From assembly GCA_017518225.1 (NCBI GenBank), contig JAFWVV010000002.1, positions 1 through 42,013 of the forward strand: a stretch of DNA of 42,013 nucleotides, given 5' to 3'. The DNA comes from Oscillospiraceae bacterium. Its GTDB lineage: Bacteria > Bacillota > Clostridia > Oscillospirales > Oscillospiraceae. The notes under the pieces are model-generated. The model worked only from the letters and a program-made list of their open reading frames with translations. It did no database searches and was not told the DNA's origin. Of this stretch, positions 24,232-32,102 are shown in pieces (the first letter of the stretch is position 1; the number at the start of each line of letters is the position of its first letter). The position numbers and the translations under genes are program-made.

Positions 24232-25404
24232 ATGGATTTTAAAGCCGAAGCGGGCCCGGATAACGTCGTAACAATCAAAGTCGTTGGTATCGGCGGCGCG
24301 GGCAACAACGTTGTCAATCGCATGGTGAAAGCTGGCACACAGGGTGTCGAGTTTATAGCCATCAATACCGATAAGCAGGCGCTGGCTGTCTCTAATGCCG
24401 ATCAGAAAATCCAGATCGGCGAGAAAATGACTCGCGGCCAGGGCGCCGGATCCGATCCGGAGATTGGCAAGCGCTCCGCCGAGGAGAGCCGCAACAACAT
24501 TGCCAAGGCCATCGAGAACGCCGACATGGTGTTCATTACGGCCGGCATGGGCGGCGGTACCGGCACGGGCGCTGCGCCCACCGTGGCGGATATTGCCCGC
24601 GAGGCGGGCGTGTTGACCGTCGGCGTGGTGACCAAGCCCTTCCGTTTTGAGGGTAAGCGCCGTATGGACCAGGCCAATGACGGCATCAAGGAGCTGCTGG
24701 GCAAGGTGGACTCCCTGCTTATCATCCCGAACGATCGCCTGAAATACGCCACCGACCAGAAGGTTACGCTGGCCAACGCCTTTGAGATTGCGGACGACGT
24801 GCTGCATCAGGCTGTTACCAGCATCTCTGATCTCATTAAGAACACCGGCTTTATCAACCTCGATTTTGCGGACGTTACCTGCATTATGAAGGGCGCCGGC
24901 TTTGCGCATATGGGCGTCGGTCACGCGGCCGGCAAGGGCAAGGCGGAGGACGCCGCGCGCATGGCGGTTGCCAGCCCCTTGATGGAGACCTCCATCAACG
25001 GCGCGCACGGTGTGCTGATCAACATCACGGGCTCCGAGGATATGGGGCTGGAGGATGTCGAGGCGGCTGCCAATCTCGTGCAGGAGGCCGCGCATCCTGA
25101 AGCGAATATCATCTTCGGCGCAACCTTTGACGAGAGCATGCAGGATGAGATCCGCGTGACGGTTATTGCCACCGGCTTTGAAGAGAACGTCAATGCGCCA
25201 GCCGTGCCGAGCAGCGCGCCCGGTGTTGTGGCGCGTACCCCGGCAAGCCCGGAAAAACCTGCCGGACTTTTCTCCGGCGCCGCGGAAAAGGCTGCTGCGC
25301 CTGCTCCGCTGCCGATCGCTGAGGAGACGAGCGCGACAGAACGCACAGAAGAGAACGAGGAAGATACCTTTGATAAGATCTTCCGTATCTTCGACCACAA
25401 GTAA
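24232..25404 (+). CDS. ftsZ: Cell-division protein FtsZ
   Basis: FtsZ is the tubulin-like GTPase that forms the division ring. [13 protein letters not shown], the tubulin signature [17 protein letters not shown] and the T7-loop region NLDFADV are all present. Length is 390 aa. A Pro/Ala-rich linker from about 316 leads to the tail [15 protein letters not shown], which lacks the usual 'IPxFLR' C-terminal peptide seen in Bacillus. GGGAGG precedes the ATG. The gene has its own promoter. It is followed not by spoIIGA-sigE, the common arrangement in spore formers, but by a YihY gene. Confidence 0.97.
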   Translation: MDFKAEAGPDNVVTIKVVGIGGAGNNVVNRMVKAGTQGVEFIAINTDKQALAVSNADQKIQIGEKMTRGQGAGSDPEIGKRSAEESRNNIAKAIENADMVFITAGMGGGTGTGAAPTVADIAREAGVLTVGVVTKPFRFEGKRRMDQANDGIKELLGKVDSLLIIPNDRLKYATDQKVTLANAFEIADDVLHQAVTSISDLIKNTGFINLDFADVTCIMKGAGFAHMGVGHAAGKGKAEDAARMAVASPLMETSINGAHGVLINITGSEDMGLEDVEAAANLVQEAAHPEANIIFGATFDESMQDEIRVTVIATGFEENVNAPAVPSSAPGVVARTPASPEKPAGLFSGAAEKAAAPAPLPIAEETSATERTEENEEDTFDKIFRIFDHK

Positions 25405-25424
25405 TAATTATCAGACATATAGAA

Positions 25425-25459
25425 CGATACGCCCACATCCAATGGATGTGGGCGTATCG
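25425..25459. other. Perfect 16-bp stem-loop without a T run
   Basis: CGATACGCCCACATCC (25425-25440) pairs perfectly with 25444-25459 around a 3-nt loop, 20 nt after ftsZ. No T run follows on either strand; instead AAAGGAGG, the ribosome-binding site of the next gene, starts 5 nt later. It is more likely an mRNA stability or processing element than a classic terminator, but that is inference. Confidence 0.7.
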
Positions 25460-25478
25460 CTCAAAGGAGGGAGGGAGC

Positions 25479-26330
25479 GTGTTGCAGGGGCTCGTTCAGG
25501 TGCTGCGCCGCTTTGGCTTATTATATGCGGAAAAGCGTCTCACGCGCGCGTCGGCGGCGCTGTCTTTTTTTCTTACCATGACACTCTTTCCGCTGCTGAT
25601 CATTCTATATACGCTTCTCGGCAACAGCCACGACCGCATTGCACGGATCATCTCTTTTGCCAGGGAAATCTTTGCGGCGGATACGGCGGAGACGATTGCG
25701 GAGTTTTTGCAGTACGTTGCGCTCAATAACAGTCAGTCGATGATGCTGGCGGCGCTGTTTGTTCTGGTGAGTTCGGCCTCGGCGGCGGTGCGTACGCTTC
25801 AAGCAACGATCGGTGAGCTGCAGGGTGAGCATCGTTACACCGGACTGCGTGATTTTCTTTTCAGTGTGATCTTTTCGCTGCTGTTTGTGGCGGCGCTGTA
25901 TTTTGCGATGCTCGTGATGCTGACGGGTAAGGATTTTCTTGCCTGGATCAGCGGCATGATTCCGGCGGTGGATTCAACGGGATTATGGCGCTATTTGCGA
26001 TATCCGCTGCTGGCTGCCATCGATTATGCGATCATCTGCGGGGTATATGAGGTCTCCTTGCCGCGAAAGCAGCGCTATCCGATTTCCTTTGGCGCACTGT
26101 TTTCCACGCTGGCTATGGTGGGCGTTTGCATTGCGTTTTCCCTTTTTATCGGCGCATCGGCGCGCTATCCGCTCATTTACGGCTCGTTGGCTTCGGTGGT
26201 GCTGCTGATGATGTGGCTCTACACCTGCTGTTTGATGATCTACTGCGGCGCGGCGCTGAACGTGGCGCTGCGCGACGTGCGCCGCGAGCGGCGGCAGACG
26301 CGATTTGTTCCGGCGGCGGAGGAAAAATAA
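25479..26330 (+). CDS. YihY/BrkB-family inner-membrane protein
   Basis: This 283-aa polytopic protein belongs to the YihY/BrkB family, once mislabelled ribonuclease BN. The family signatures are visible: RASAALSFFLTMTLFPLLIIL near the N-terminus, about six membrane segments, and the 'YGSLASVVLLMMWLYTCCLMIYCGAALN' end. Its function is not established. GTG 25479 is chosen because AAAGGAGG lies 8 nt upstream; ATG 25446 would sit inside the stem-loop. Its TAA stop (26328-26330) doubles as the left target-site copy of the adjacent MITE-like element. Confidence 0.85.
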   Translation: MLQGLVQVLRRFGLLYAEKRLTRASAALSFFLTMTLFPLLIILYTLLGNSHDRIARIISFAREIFAADTAETIAEFLQYVALNNSQSMMLAALFVLVSSASAAVRTLQATIGELQGEHRYTGLRDFLFSVIFSLLFVAALYFAMLVMLTGKDFLAWISGMIPAVDSTGLWRYLRYPLLAAIDYAIICGVYEVSLPRKQRYPISFGALFSTLAMVGVCIAFSLFIGASARYPLIYGSLASVVLLMMWLYTCCLMIYCGAALNVALRDVRRERRQTRFVPAAEEK

Positions 26331-26477
26331 AAAGGGCGTGTTGCAAAATGCGCTTTTGGGGCTAAAGTCACAAAAGAACATCTCTATATAGTTACTGGGA
26401 ACCGCCGATTTTGGCAGTTCCCAGTAACTTTTCTCGCAAATACTTTTTTGAAATTTATATTATGCAACACGCCCTTT
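26331..26477. mobile_element. 147-bp MITE-like element with 15-bp terminal inverted repeats
   Basis: AAAGGGCGTGTTGCA (26331-26345) recurs inverted at 26463-26477; allowing one mismatch, the match extends to 19 bp. The element is flanked by TAA on both sides (26328-26330 and 26478-26480), as expected of a 3-bp target-site duplication. Inside is a second palindrome, GTTACTGGGAAC (26391-26402) with 26417-26428, followed by TTTT. There is no coding capacity. It sits exactly between two convergent genes and probably also works as their terminator. Confidence 0.7.
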
Positions 26478-26821
26478 TAATCCATAAATTTGTCGATGGC
26501 TTCGTTGAGCGCACTAAGCTGATTGGCGTCGTCGACGCTCAAGTCATGCAGGCAATGCTCCAGATGATCCTTTAAAATCACCTTGGCGGTGCTGTTGAGC
26601 GCAGAGCGAACGGCGGCCAGCTGCACCAGCACCTCGGTGCAGTCGCGCCCGTCCTCCACCATGCGCCGCACGGACTCCAGATGCCCGATGGCACGGGACA
26701 GACGGTTGAGAACCGCCTTGGTCTGCGTGTGTGGATGCGAATGGCTGTGGCTGTGCGCCGTGTGCGCATGTCCATGCGTATGCTCATGATCGTAATGTTC
26801 GCGTTCCTCGCGGACTTGCAT
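26477..26821 (-). CDS. CsoR/RcnR-family metal-sensing repressor with His-rich N-terminus
   Basis: The core (about 34-114) is a CsoR/RcnR/FrmR-type helical repressor (DUF156). The metal-site positions of CsoR are present: Cys61 (RDCTEVLVQL), His86 and Cys90 (DHLEHC). Before the core is a run of 11 His between residues 9 and 31 (HYDHEHTHGHAHTAHSHSHS), which is unusual for this family. Cu(I) is the likeliest ligand from the Cys-His-Cys set, but Ni or another metal is possible. The ATG at 26821 has GAGGTGA 5 nt upstream; a GTG at 26830 overlaps this site. No metal exporter is adjacent. The stop codon is formed by the edge of the MITE-like element. Confidence 0.85.
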   Translation of the reverse strand: MQVREEREHYDHEHTHGHAHTAHSHSHSHPHTQTKAVLNRLSRAIGHLESVRRMVEDGRDCTEVLVQLAAVRSALNSTAKVILKDHLEHCLHDLSVDDANQLSALNEAIDKFMD

Positions 26822-26847
26822 GCGTCTCACCTCATTTTCTTATATAA

Positions 26848-26876
26848 ACTATACCGCAAATCCTTTGATTTGACAA
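26848..26876 (-). promoter_or_regulatory. SigA promoter of the CsoR-type gene
   Basis: On the minus strand TTGTCA (26876-26871) and TATAGT (26853-26848) are separated by 17 nt, about 27 nt upstream of the start codon. The operator of this repressor probably overlaps it, but I could not identify one. Confidence 0.6.
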
Positions 26877-26894
26877 GCCCCGGCACAATCTTTG

Positions 26895-26924
26895 TCATGT
26901 GGACAGCTTTGGCGCGAATACGAT
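26895..26924 (+). promoter_or_regulatory. Candidate SigE promoter of sigK
   Basis: TCATGTG (26895-26901) resembles the SigE -35 (KMATATT, 5 of 7) and AATACGAT (26917-26924) the -10 (CATACAMT, 6 of 8), 15 nt apart. In B. subtilis sigK is transcribed by SigE RNA polymerase, so a SigE site is expected here. The match is imperfect. Confidence 0.35.
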
Positions 26925-26941
26925 GGTCTTGAGGTGAGAAT

Positions 26942-27631
26942 ATGATCGAGACCGCGCTGTTATTGCTGATGAATTCGTTGTGGCTGTTTCTGCGCATTGC
27001 GCCCGGCGGGAGCTTTCCGCGCCCTTTGAGCCAGGAGGAGGAAAAGGACTGCCTGGAGCGATGGGCGGCAGGGGATCTGGAGGCGCGCAATACTTTAATT
27101 GAACACAATTTGCGCCTTGTCTCCCATATTATGAAAAAGTATTATGCACAGGCGGACGATCTGGACGATCTGCTGTCTATTGGAACGATTGGGCTCATCA
27201 AAGGGATCGATAGCTACAAACCGGATAAGGGCGTGCGATTGTCCACCTACTGCAGCCGCTGCGTAGAAAATGAGATATTGATGCATTTTCGCGCCGGAAA
27301 GAAAAGCCGCAGCGACGTGAGCCTGTCCGACACGCTGGAGGGAGACGAGGACGGCAGCCTGTCGGTGCTCGACGTGCTGGCCGACGATGAGGACATGGCC
27401 GAGCGTATCGGCGACGCGGAGCTATGCCGGCAGCTGCGCGGCTTGATCGAGCGTGTGCTGGGGAGGCGAGAGGCGGAAATAATCCGTCTGCGCTATGGGA
27501 TGTACGGCGGCGAGCCTTTAACGCAAAAGCAGACGGCCGAGCGCGTTGGCGTCAGTAGAAGCTATATCTCCCGCATTGAGAAAAAGGCGCTGGAAAAGCT
27601 TCGCGCGGCGCTGACACAGGAGGGGCTTTAG
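26942..27631 (+). CDS. sigK: Sporulation sigma factor SigK (pro-form)
   Basis: SigK directs late mother-cell transcription, coat synthesis and lysis. The 229-aa product has a hydrophobic N-terminal pro-sequence of about 20 residues (MIETALLLLMNSLWLFLRIA), then SFPRPLSQEEE and LIEHNLRLVSHIMKKY, which match SigK better than SigE. Region 2 is DLLSIGTIGLIKGIDSYKP and the region 4 helix-turn-helix is QTAERVGVSRSYISRIEKKALEKL. The gene is intact, with no skin-type insertion inside the window. The pro-sequence implies membrane-linked processing by a SpoIVFB-type protease. GAGGTGA is 4 nt before the ATG. Confidence 0.92.
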   Translation: MIETALLLLMNSLWLFLRIAPGGSFPRPLSQEEEKDCLERWAAGDLEARNTLIEHNLRLVSHIMKKYYAQADDLDDLLSIGTIGLIKGIDSYKPDKGVRLSTYCSRCVENEILMHFRAGKKSRSDVSLSDTLEGDEDGSLSVLDVLADDEDMAERIGDAELCRQLRGLIERVLGRREAEIIRLRYGMYGGEPLTQKQTAERVGVSRSYISRIEKKALEKLRAALTQEGL

Positions 27632-27634
27632 GTG

Positions 27635-27664
27635 TTGACACTCCGGCTTTTCCAATGCTATATT
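27635..27664 (+). promoter_or_regulatory. SigA promoter of the shikimate operon
   Basis: A consensus TTGACA (27635-27640) and TATATT (27659-27664) are 18 nt apart, beginning 4 nt after the sigK stop. The transcript would have a leader of about 75 nt before aroF. I saw no T-box, tryptophan leader peptide or terminator in that leader. Confidence 0.7.
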
Positions 27665-27744
27665 GAAGGTTAATCAAAGGAAAAAGACGATGCTGCAACC
27701 GTCGGGAATCGTCACGTGTCGCAGCAGACGGAGGAAGAGAGAAA

Positions 27745-28764
27745 ATGATCATTGTTGTCAAAAAATCTGCCGCCGAGGAACAACTGCAAGAGCTGTGCGC
27801 CTATTTGCATGCGCAGGATCTTCGCACAGAGATTTCGCGCGGCGACGCCGTTACGCTGGTTGGCGTCGTCGGTGACAGCTCGTGCGTGGACGCCGATCGC
27901 CTGCTCGCCTGGGATATTGTTGAGACGGTTAAGCGCATCAGCGAGCCTTTTCAAAAAACCGGACGCCATAAGCATCCGGGGGATACGGTGGTTGAGATTG
28001 CGGGCGTAAAGCTCGGCGGCGGACATTTTGCGATGATTGCCGGGCCATGCTCGGTGGAAAGCCGAGAACAGATCCTATCCGTTGCGCAGGCGGTCAAAGC
28101 AGCCGGGGCAAAGATCCTTCGCGGCGGCGCGTATAAGCCGCGCAGCTCCCCCTATGATTTTCAAGGACTGCAGGAGGAGGGCTTGGCGCTGTTGCTGGAG
28201 GCAGGTAAAGCCTGCGCGCTTCCTGTCTGTGCCGAGATCGTCAGCGCGGCGCATTTGAAGGAATTTGAGGCTGTCGACCTGATCCAGATCGGCGCGCGAA
28301 ACATGCAGAATTTTGAACTGTTGAAGGAGATCGCCCGCACGGGAAAACCCGTGCTGCTCAAACGTGGCTTTTCCGCCACGCTCAAGGAGCTTTTGATGGC
28401 GGCGGAATATCTGATGAGCGGCGGATGCGAGCAAGTCGTCCTCTGCGAACGCGGCATCCGTAGCTTTGAGACGCAGACGCGAAATACCCTGGATCTTTCG
28501 GCTGTGCCTGCGCTGCATGAATTGAGCCATTTGCCGGTCGTTGTCGATCCAAGTCATGCCACGGGGGCGGCGCGCTATGTGCCGCCGATGGCTCTGGCCG
28601 CAGCGGCTGCCGGGGCGGACGGCCTGATGATCGAGGTGCATAACAACCCGCGCTTTGCTTTGAGCGATGCATCGCAGGCTTTGACGCCGGAGCGATTTGC
28701 TCGGCTGGTATGTGCTGTAGAGCGCGTACGCGCAGCCGCGGCGGAGGATGGAGAACGGGGATGA
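27745..28764 (+). CDS. aroF: 3-deoxy-7-phosphoheptulonate synthase (DAHP synthase, type I-beta)
   Basis: This enzyme condenses PEP and erythrose-4-phosphate to DAHP, the first step of the shikimate pathway. The N-terminal 70 residues form a ferredoxin-like regulatory domain (MIIVVKKSAAEEQLQELCAYL), as in the Thermotoga-type I-beta enzymes that are feedback-inhibited by Phe/Tyr. The catalytic barrel has IAGPCSVES, RGGAYKPRSSPYDFQG, 'IGARNMQNFELL', KRG and VDPSHATG. Length is 339 aa. CGGAGGA lies 8 nt before the ATG. It overlaps aroB by 4 nt. Confidence 0.95.
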   Translation: MIIVVKKSAAEEQLQELCAYLHAQDLRTEISRGDAVTLVGVVGDSSCVDADRLLAWDIVETVKRISEPFQKTGRHKHPGDTVVEIAGVKLGGGHFAMIAGPCSVESREQILSVAQAVKAAGAKILRGGAYKPRSSPYDFQGLQEEGLALLLEAGKACALPVCAEIVSAAHLKEFEAVDLIQIGARNMQNFELLKEIARTGKPVLLKRGFSATLKELLMAAEYLMSGGCEQVVLCERGIRSFETQTRNTLDLSAVPALHELSHLPVVVDPSHATGAARYVPPMALAAAAAGADGLMIEVHNNPRFALSDASQALTPERFARLVCAVERVRAAAAEDGERG

Positions 28765-29813
28765 GAGAGATCGTAATCCAGAGCGCGGCACCTTATTCCG
28801 TGCGTATCGGCGAGGGACTTCTGGAAAAAGCGGGCGCGCTGTCTGCACCGCTGATCCAGGGGAGAAAAGCGATGATCGCGGCGGGGGAGCAAGTATTTTC
28901 GCTCTATGGCGCTGCGCTGCGCAGCAGTCTGGAGGCAGCGGGTTTTGCCGTGTTTGACTGCGTCTATCCTTCGGGCGAAGAGGAAAAAACGCCGGAAACG
29001 CTGATGGCAATTATTGAAAGCCTTGCGCGGGCGGGCTTTTGCCGCGCGGACGCAGTTTTTGGGCTCGGCGGCGGCGTGACAGGGGATATGGCGGGGCTTG
29101 CAGCGGCGCTCTATCAGCGTGGGCTGGCTTGCATACTGCTGCCGACGACGCTTCTCGCGGCGGCAGACGCCTCCGTGGGCGGCAAGACTGCGGTGAACCT
29201 GTCGAGCGGAAAAAATCAGATGGGCGTATTCTCGCAGCCACGACTGGTGCTTTGCGATACCGGCTGCTTTCAATCCCTGCCGCCGGAGCACTGGAAAAAT
29301 GGCTGGGCGGAGATTATTAAAACATCCTTTTTGCGGGAGGGGAAACTCCAAGACCTGCTGGCGGATGACGAGCCGGAGGCATATCTGGAGGAGATCATCG
29401 CGCTCGCGCTGCAGACAAAGGGCTCCTTTGCTGCGGAGGACGAACGGGATTGCGGTCGGCGTCGTCTGCTGAATTTCGGGCACACGGTCGGACATGCGAT
29501 CGAACACGCAAGCGGCTACTGCTGGAGCCATGGTGCGGCAGTGGCGGCGGGCATGGCGATCATCACGCGCGCGGCTTATGCCAAAGGTCTTTGCGGCATA
29601 GACTGTGTGCATACGCTGGAGGCATTGCTTTCCCGCTTTGCGCTGCCTGCGCGCTGTGATTTTGAAAAAAATGTGTTGCTGGCCGCCATGCGCTCAGATA
29701 AAAAACGTCAGGATGAACACGTCAGTATCGTTGTACCACGCGCCTACGGACGTTGTGAAGTCCTTGTGCTGCCGTGGGGGGAGCTGGGCGACTGGCTCGA
29801 TTTGGGCTTATGA
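28761..29813 (+). CDS. aroB: 3-dehydroquinate synthase
   Basis: AroB converts DAHP to 3-dehydroquinate in an NAD-dependent, metal-dependent reaction. GLGGGVTGDMAGLAAALYQRG, PTTLLAAADASVGGKTAVN and the metal-site GHTVGHAIEH with SHGAAVAAGM are present. Length is 350 aa. The start ATG 28761 overlaps the aroF stop (ATGA); it also overlaps aroA by 4 nt, so the three genes are translationally coupled. Confidence 0.95.
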   Translation: MREIVIQSAAPYSVRIGEGLLEKAGALSAPLIQGRKAMIAAGEQVFSLYGAALRSSLEAAGFAVFDCVYPSGEEEKTPETLMAIIESLARAGFCRADAVFGLGGGVTGDMAGLAAALYQRGLACILLPTTLLAAADASVGGKTAVNLSSGKNQMGVFSQPRLVLCDTGCFQSLPPEHWKNGWAEIIKTSFLREGKLQDLLADDEPEAYLEEIIALALQTKGSFAAEDERDCGRRRLLNFGHTVGHAIEHASGYCWSHGAAVAAGMAIITRAAYAKGLCGIDCVHTLEALLSRFALPARCDFEKNVLLAAMRSDKKRQDEHVSIVVPRAYGRCEVLVLPWGELGDWLDLGL

Positions 29814-31039
29814 GCATGGATTTACGGATAAAGCCGCGAAAGCTGTGCGGTACGATTTCGCCGCCGCCGGGAAAAAGCGAGGCGCAGCGATTGATCCTTG
29901 CCGCTGCGTTGGCAGAGGGCGAGAGCCGGATCGCGAACGTCGCGCTGTCCGAGGATATTAAGGCGGCGCTCTCTTGTGCGCGCACGCTCGGGGCGGACTG
30001 GGAACTGACCGGGCCGGAGACACTTTGTATCCGCGGAAACGGCGCAAGGCGTATGTCACCGGCTGTCTTTCCCTGTGGAGAATCCGGCGCCGTGCTTCGC
30101 TTCTTTCTGCCCGTCTCACTTGCGATCAGCGGCGGCGGGGATTTTTACGGACACGGACGACTGATGGAGCGCCCGCTGGATCCCTATCTTTGTGCGTTTG
30201 CCGCGCTGGGGCTCGCGTGGCGGCGAGATGGAAATTGTCTTTCCGTGCGCGGCAGGCTTGCGCCGGGCGAATACCGGCTGCCGGGCAATGTGTCCAGCCA
30301 GTTTTTCAGCGGCTTGCTCTTCGCCCTGCCGCTTTTGGGTAAACCATCGAGGCTGATATGGACTTCAGAGCCGGAATCGGCGGATTATATTGCTATGACT
30401 GTGGACGCGCTGCAGCGCGCCGGGATCGAGACGGAGCGTCTGCCGGACGGCTTTTCGATGACGCCGATGAAATATCGACCGTTTACGGTGCGCGTTGAGG
30501 CGGACTGGACGCAGGCGGCGGTCTGGCTGGCCATGTGTGAACTGGGAAATGAACTATGCGTAGAGGGGCTGAACGAAAAGTCTTTGCAGGGTGACCGCCG
30601 CGTACGCACTTTTTTTGAACAGCTGCGCGGAGATGGGGATAGAGAGATCGTGCTCTCGCAAAACCCGGATCTGCTGCCGATTTTGGCGCTGATTGCGGCC
30701 AAGCGGAGGGGAAAAACCGTCTTGTCGGGTGCAGCTCGTCTGCGTTATAAGGAGAGCGACCGTCTGCAAACGACTGCAGCCGTGCTGCGTTTGATGGGGG
30801 CGACGGTTTTGGAGCGTGCAGACGCGCTCGAGATCGAGGGACAGGCCTCGCTGTACGGCAACACAGAAATCGACTGCGCGGGAGATCATCGTATTGCCAT
30901 GCTTGCCGCCGCTGCCGCGACAAGCTGTGAAAAAGAGATCATTTTGCGCGGCGCGGACTGCGTCAATAAATCATATCCCGATTTTTGGGGAGAGTATCAG
31001 CGGCTGGGAGGAGATTGCCATGTCGTCAAGCTGGGGTAA
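29810..31039 (+). CDS. aroA: 5-enolpyruvylshikimate-3-phosphate synthase
   Basis: AroA transfers enolpyruvate from PEP to shikimate-3-phosphate and is the target of glyphosate. Motifs seen are PPPGKSEAQRLILAAAL, GESGAVLRFFLPV, LPGNVSSQFFSGLL, RLRYKESDRL and CAGDHRIAMLAAAAA. The glycine-rich PEP loop reads 'ESGAVLRF' rather than the more usual 'GNSGTTMR' or 'ESGSTLRF', so glyphosate class is uncertain. Length is 409 aa. It begins in the ATGA overlap with aroB; an ATG 6 nt later is an alternative. Confidence 0.93.
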   Translation: MSMDLRIKPRKLCGTISPPPGKSEAQRLILAAALAEGESRIANVALSEDIKAALSCARTLGADWELTGPETLCIRGNGARRMSPAVFPCGESGAVLRFFLPVSLAISGGGDFYGHGRLMERPLDPYLCAFAALGLAWRRDGNCLSVRGRLAPGEYRLPGNVSSQFFSGLLFALPLLGKPSRLIWTSEPESADYIAMTVDALQRAGIETERLPDGFSMTPMKYRPFTVRVEADWTQAAVWLAMCELGNELCVEGLNEKSLQGDRRVRTFFEQLRGDGDREIVLSQNPDLLPILALIAAKRRGKTVLSGAARLRYKESDRLQTTAAVLRLMGATVLERADALEIEGQASLYGNTEIDCAGDHRIAMLAAAAATSCEKEIILRGADCVNKSYPDFWGEYQRLGGDCHVVKLG

Positions 31040-32099
31040 AAGAATCAGAATCAGCCTGTTTGGAGAGAGCCGCGGCGCGGCTGTCGGCGTCGTGCTGGAC
31101 GGACTTCCGGCGGGCGAGGCGCTCAATCTCAAACAGCTGCAGCATTTCATGAGTCGCCGTGCCCCCGACGGGGACGAGCTGTCGTCGTCGCGGAGGGAGG
31201 CCGATGAGCCGAAGATTCTCAGCGGCCTGAAAAGCGGTTTTACAACGGGCGCGCCTCTGGCGATTCTTATAGAAAACAAGGATGCCGTACAGCCGGAGGG
31301 GGAGGATCGCACGCGTGTCCCGCGCCCCGGACACGCCGATTACCCGGCGCAGGTCAAATATCACGGCTATCAGGATGCCGGCGGCGGCGGACATTTTTCC
31401 GGTCGACTGACAGCGCCGCTGTGCGCGGCGGGCGGGATCTGTCTTCAGCTTTTAAACCGCCGGGGAATTACCATCGGCGCGCATATCGCGTCGATTGCAT
31501 CGGTGCAGGACGAGCGTTTTAACGCTGTGCATCTGGAGCTGCAGACGCTGCAAAAACTGCAAAGCTTGCGCATGCCTGTTCTGTCTGCGGAAGCCGGAAA
31601 TCAAATGCGCCGCGCGATTTTATGCGAGGCGTCAGACGGAGACTCGCTGGGCGGCGTGATCGAGTGCGCTGCGCTCGGACTGCCGATTGGCCTCGGCGGC
31701 GCGTGGTTCGGTGGTCTGGAGAGCCGCATTGCCTCGCTTGTCTACGCGATCCCGGCGGTCAAGGGACTGGAGTTTGGAGATGGTTTCGCGGCTGCCAACA
31801 TGCGCGGCAGCGAGCACAACGACGCTTATGTGCTGCGCGATGGCGCGCTTGGCATGGAAACGAACCACGCAGGAGGCGTTCTGGGCGGGATGAGCACGGG
31901 TCTGCCGCTCATTTTCCGTACGGCCTTTAAGCCGACGCCCTCTATCGCAAAGCCGCAAAGAACGGTTGATCTGCAGAGCGGGGAGGAGACGACGCTTTGC
32001 GTCACAGGGCGCAACGACCCCTGTGTTGTGCTGCGCGCCGTTCCCGCCATAGAGGCAGCGACGGCGATCGCGCTGCTGGATGCGCTGCTGGAGGGATAA
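31020..32099 (+). CDS. aroC: Chorismate synthase
   Basis: AroC makes chorismate from EPSP using reduced FMN. The N-terminus SSSWGKRIRISLFGESRG matches the family's 'G..F...T.GESHG', here with Arg in place of the usual His in GESHG (GESRG). DAGGGGHFSGRLTAPL, RGSEHNDAY, NHAGGVLGGMSTG, FKPTPSI and GRNDPC are present. Length is 359 aa. It starts 20 nt inside aroA with GGAGGAG in front. Confidence 0.94.
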   Translation: MSSSWGKRIRISLFGESRGAAVGVVLDGLPAGEALNLKQLQHFMSRRAPDGDELSSSRREADEPKILSGLKSGFTTGAPLAILIENKDAVQPEGEDRTRVPRPGHADYPAQVKYHGYQDAGGGGHFSGRLTAPLCAAGGICLQLLNRRGITIGAHIASIASVQDERFNAVHLELQTLQKLQSLRMPVLSAEAGNQMRRAILCEASDGDSLGGVIECAALGLPIGLGGAWFGGLESRIASLVYAIPAVKGLEFGDGFAAANMRGSEHNDAYVLRDGALGMETNHAGGVLGGMSTGLPLIFRTAFKPTPSIAKPQRTVDLQSGEETTLCVTGRNDPCVVLRAVPAIEAATAIALLDALLEG

Positions 32100-32102
32100 G
32101 GA

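Noticed and set aside
26942-27631. SigE instead of SigK
   Set aside because: SigE would be expected beside spoIIGA, and the sequence around SFPRPLSQEEE, LIEHNLRLVSHI and KKSRSDVSLSD matches SigK better.
27665-27744. A riboswitch, T-box or leader peptide controlling the shikimate operon
   Set aside because: The leader is only about 75 nt, has no terminator, and the small open frame in it (ATG 27691) lacks aromatic codons. I saw no T-box sequence.
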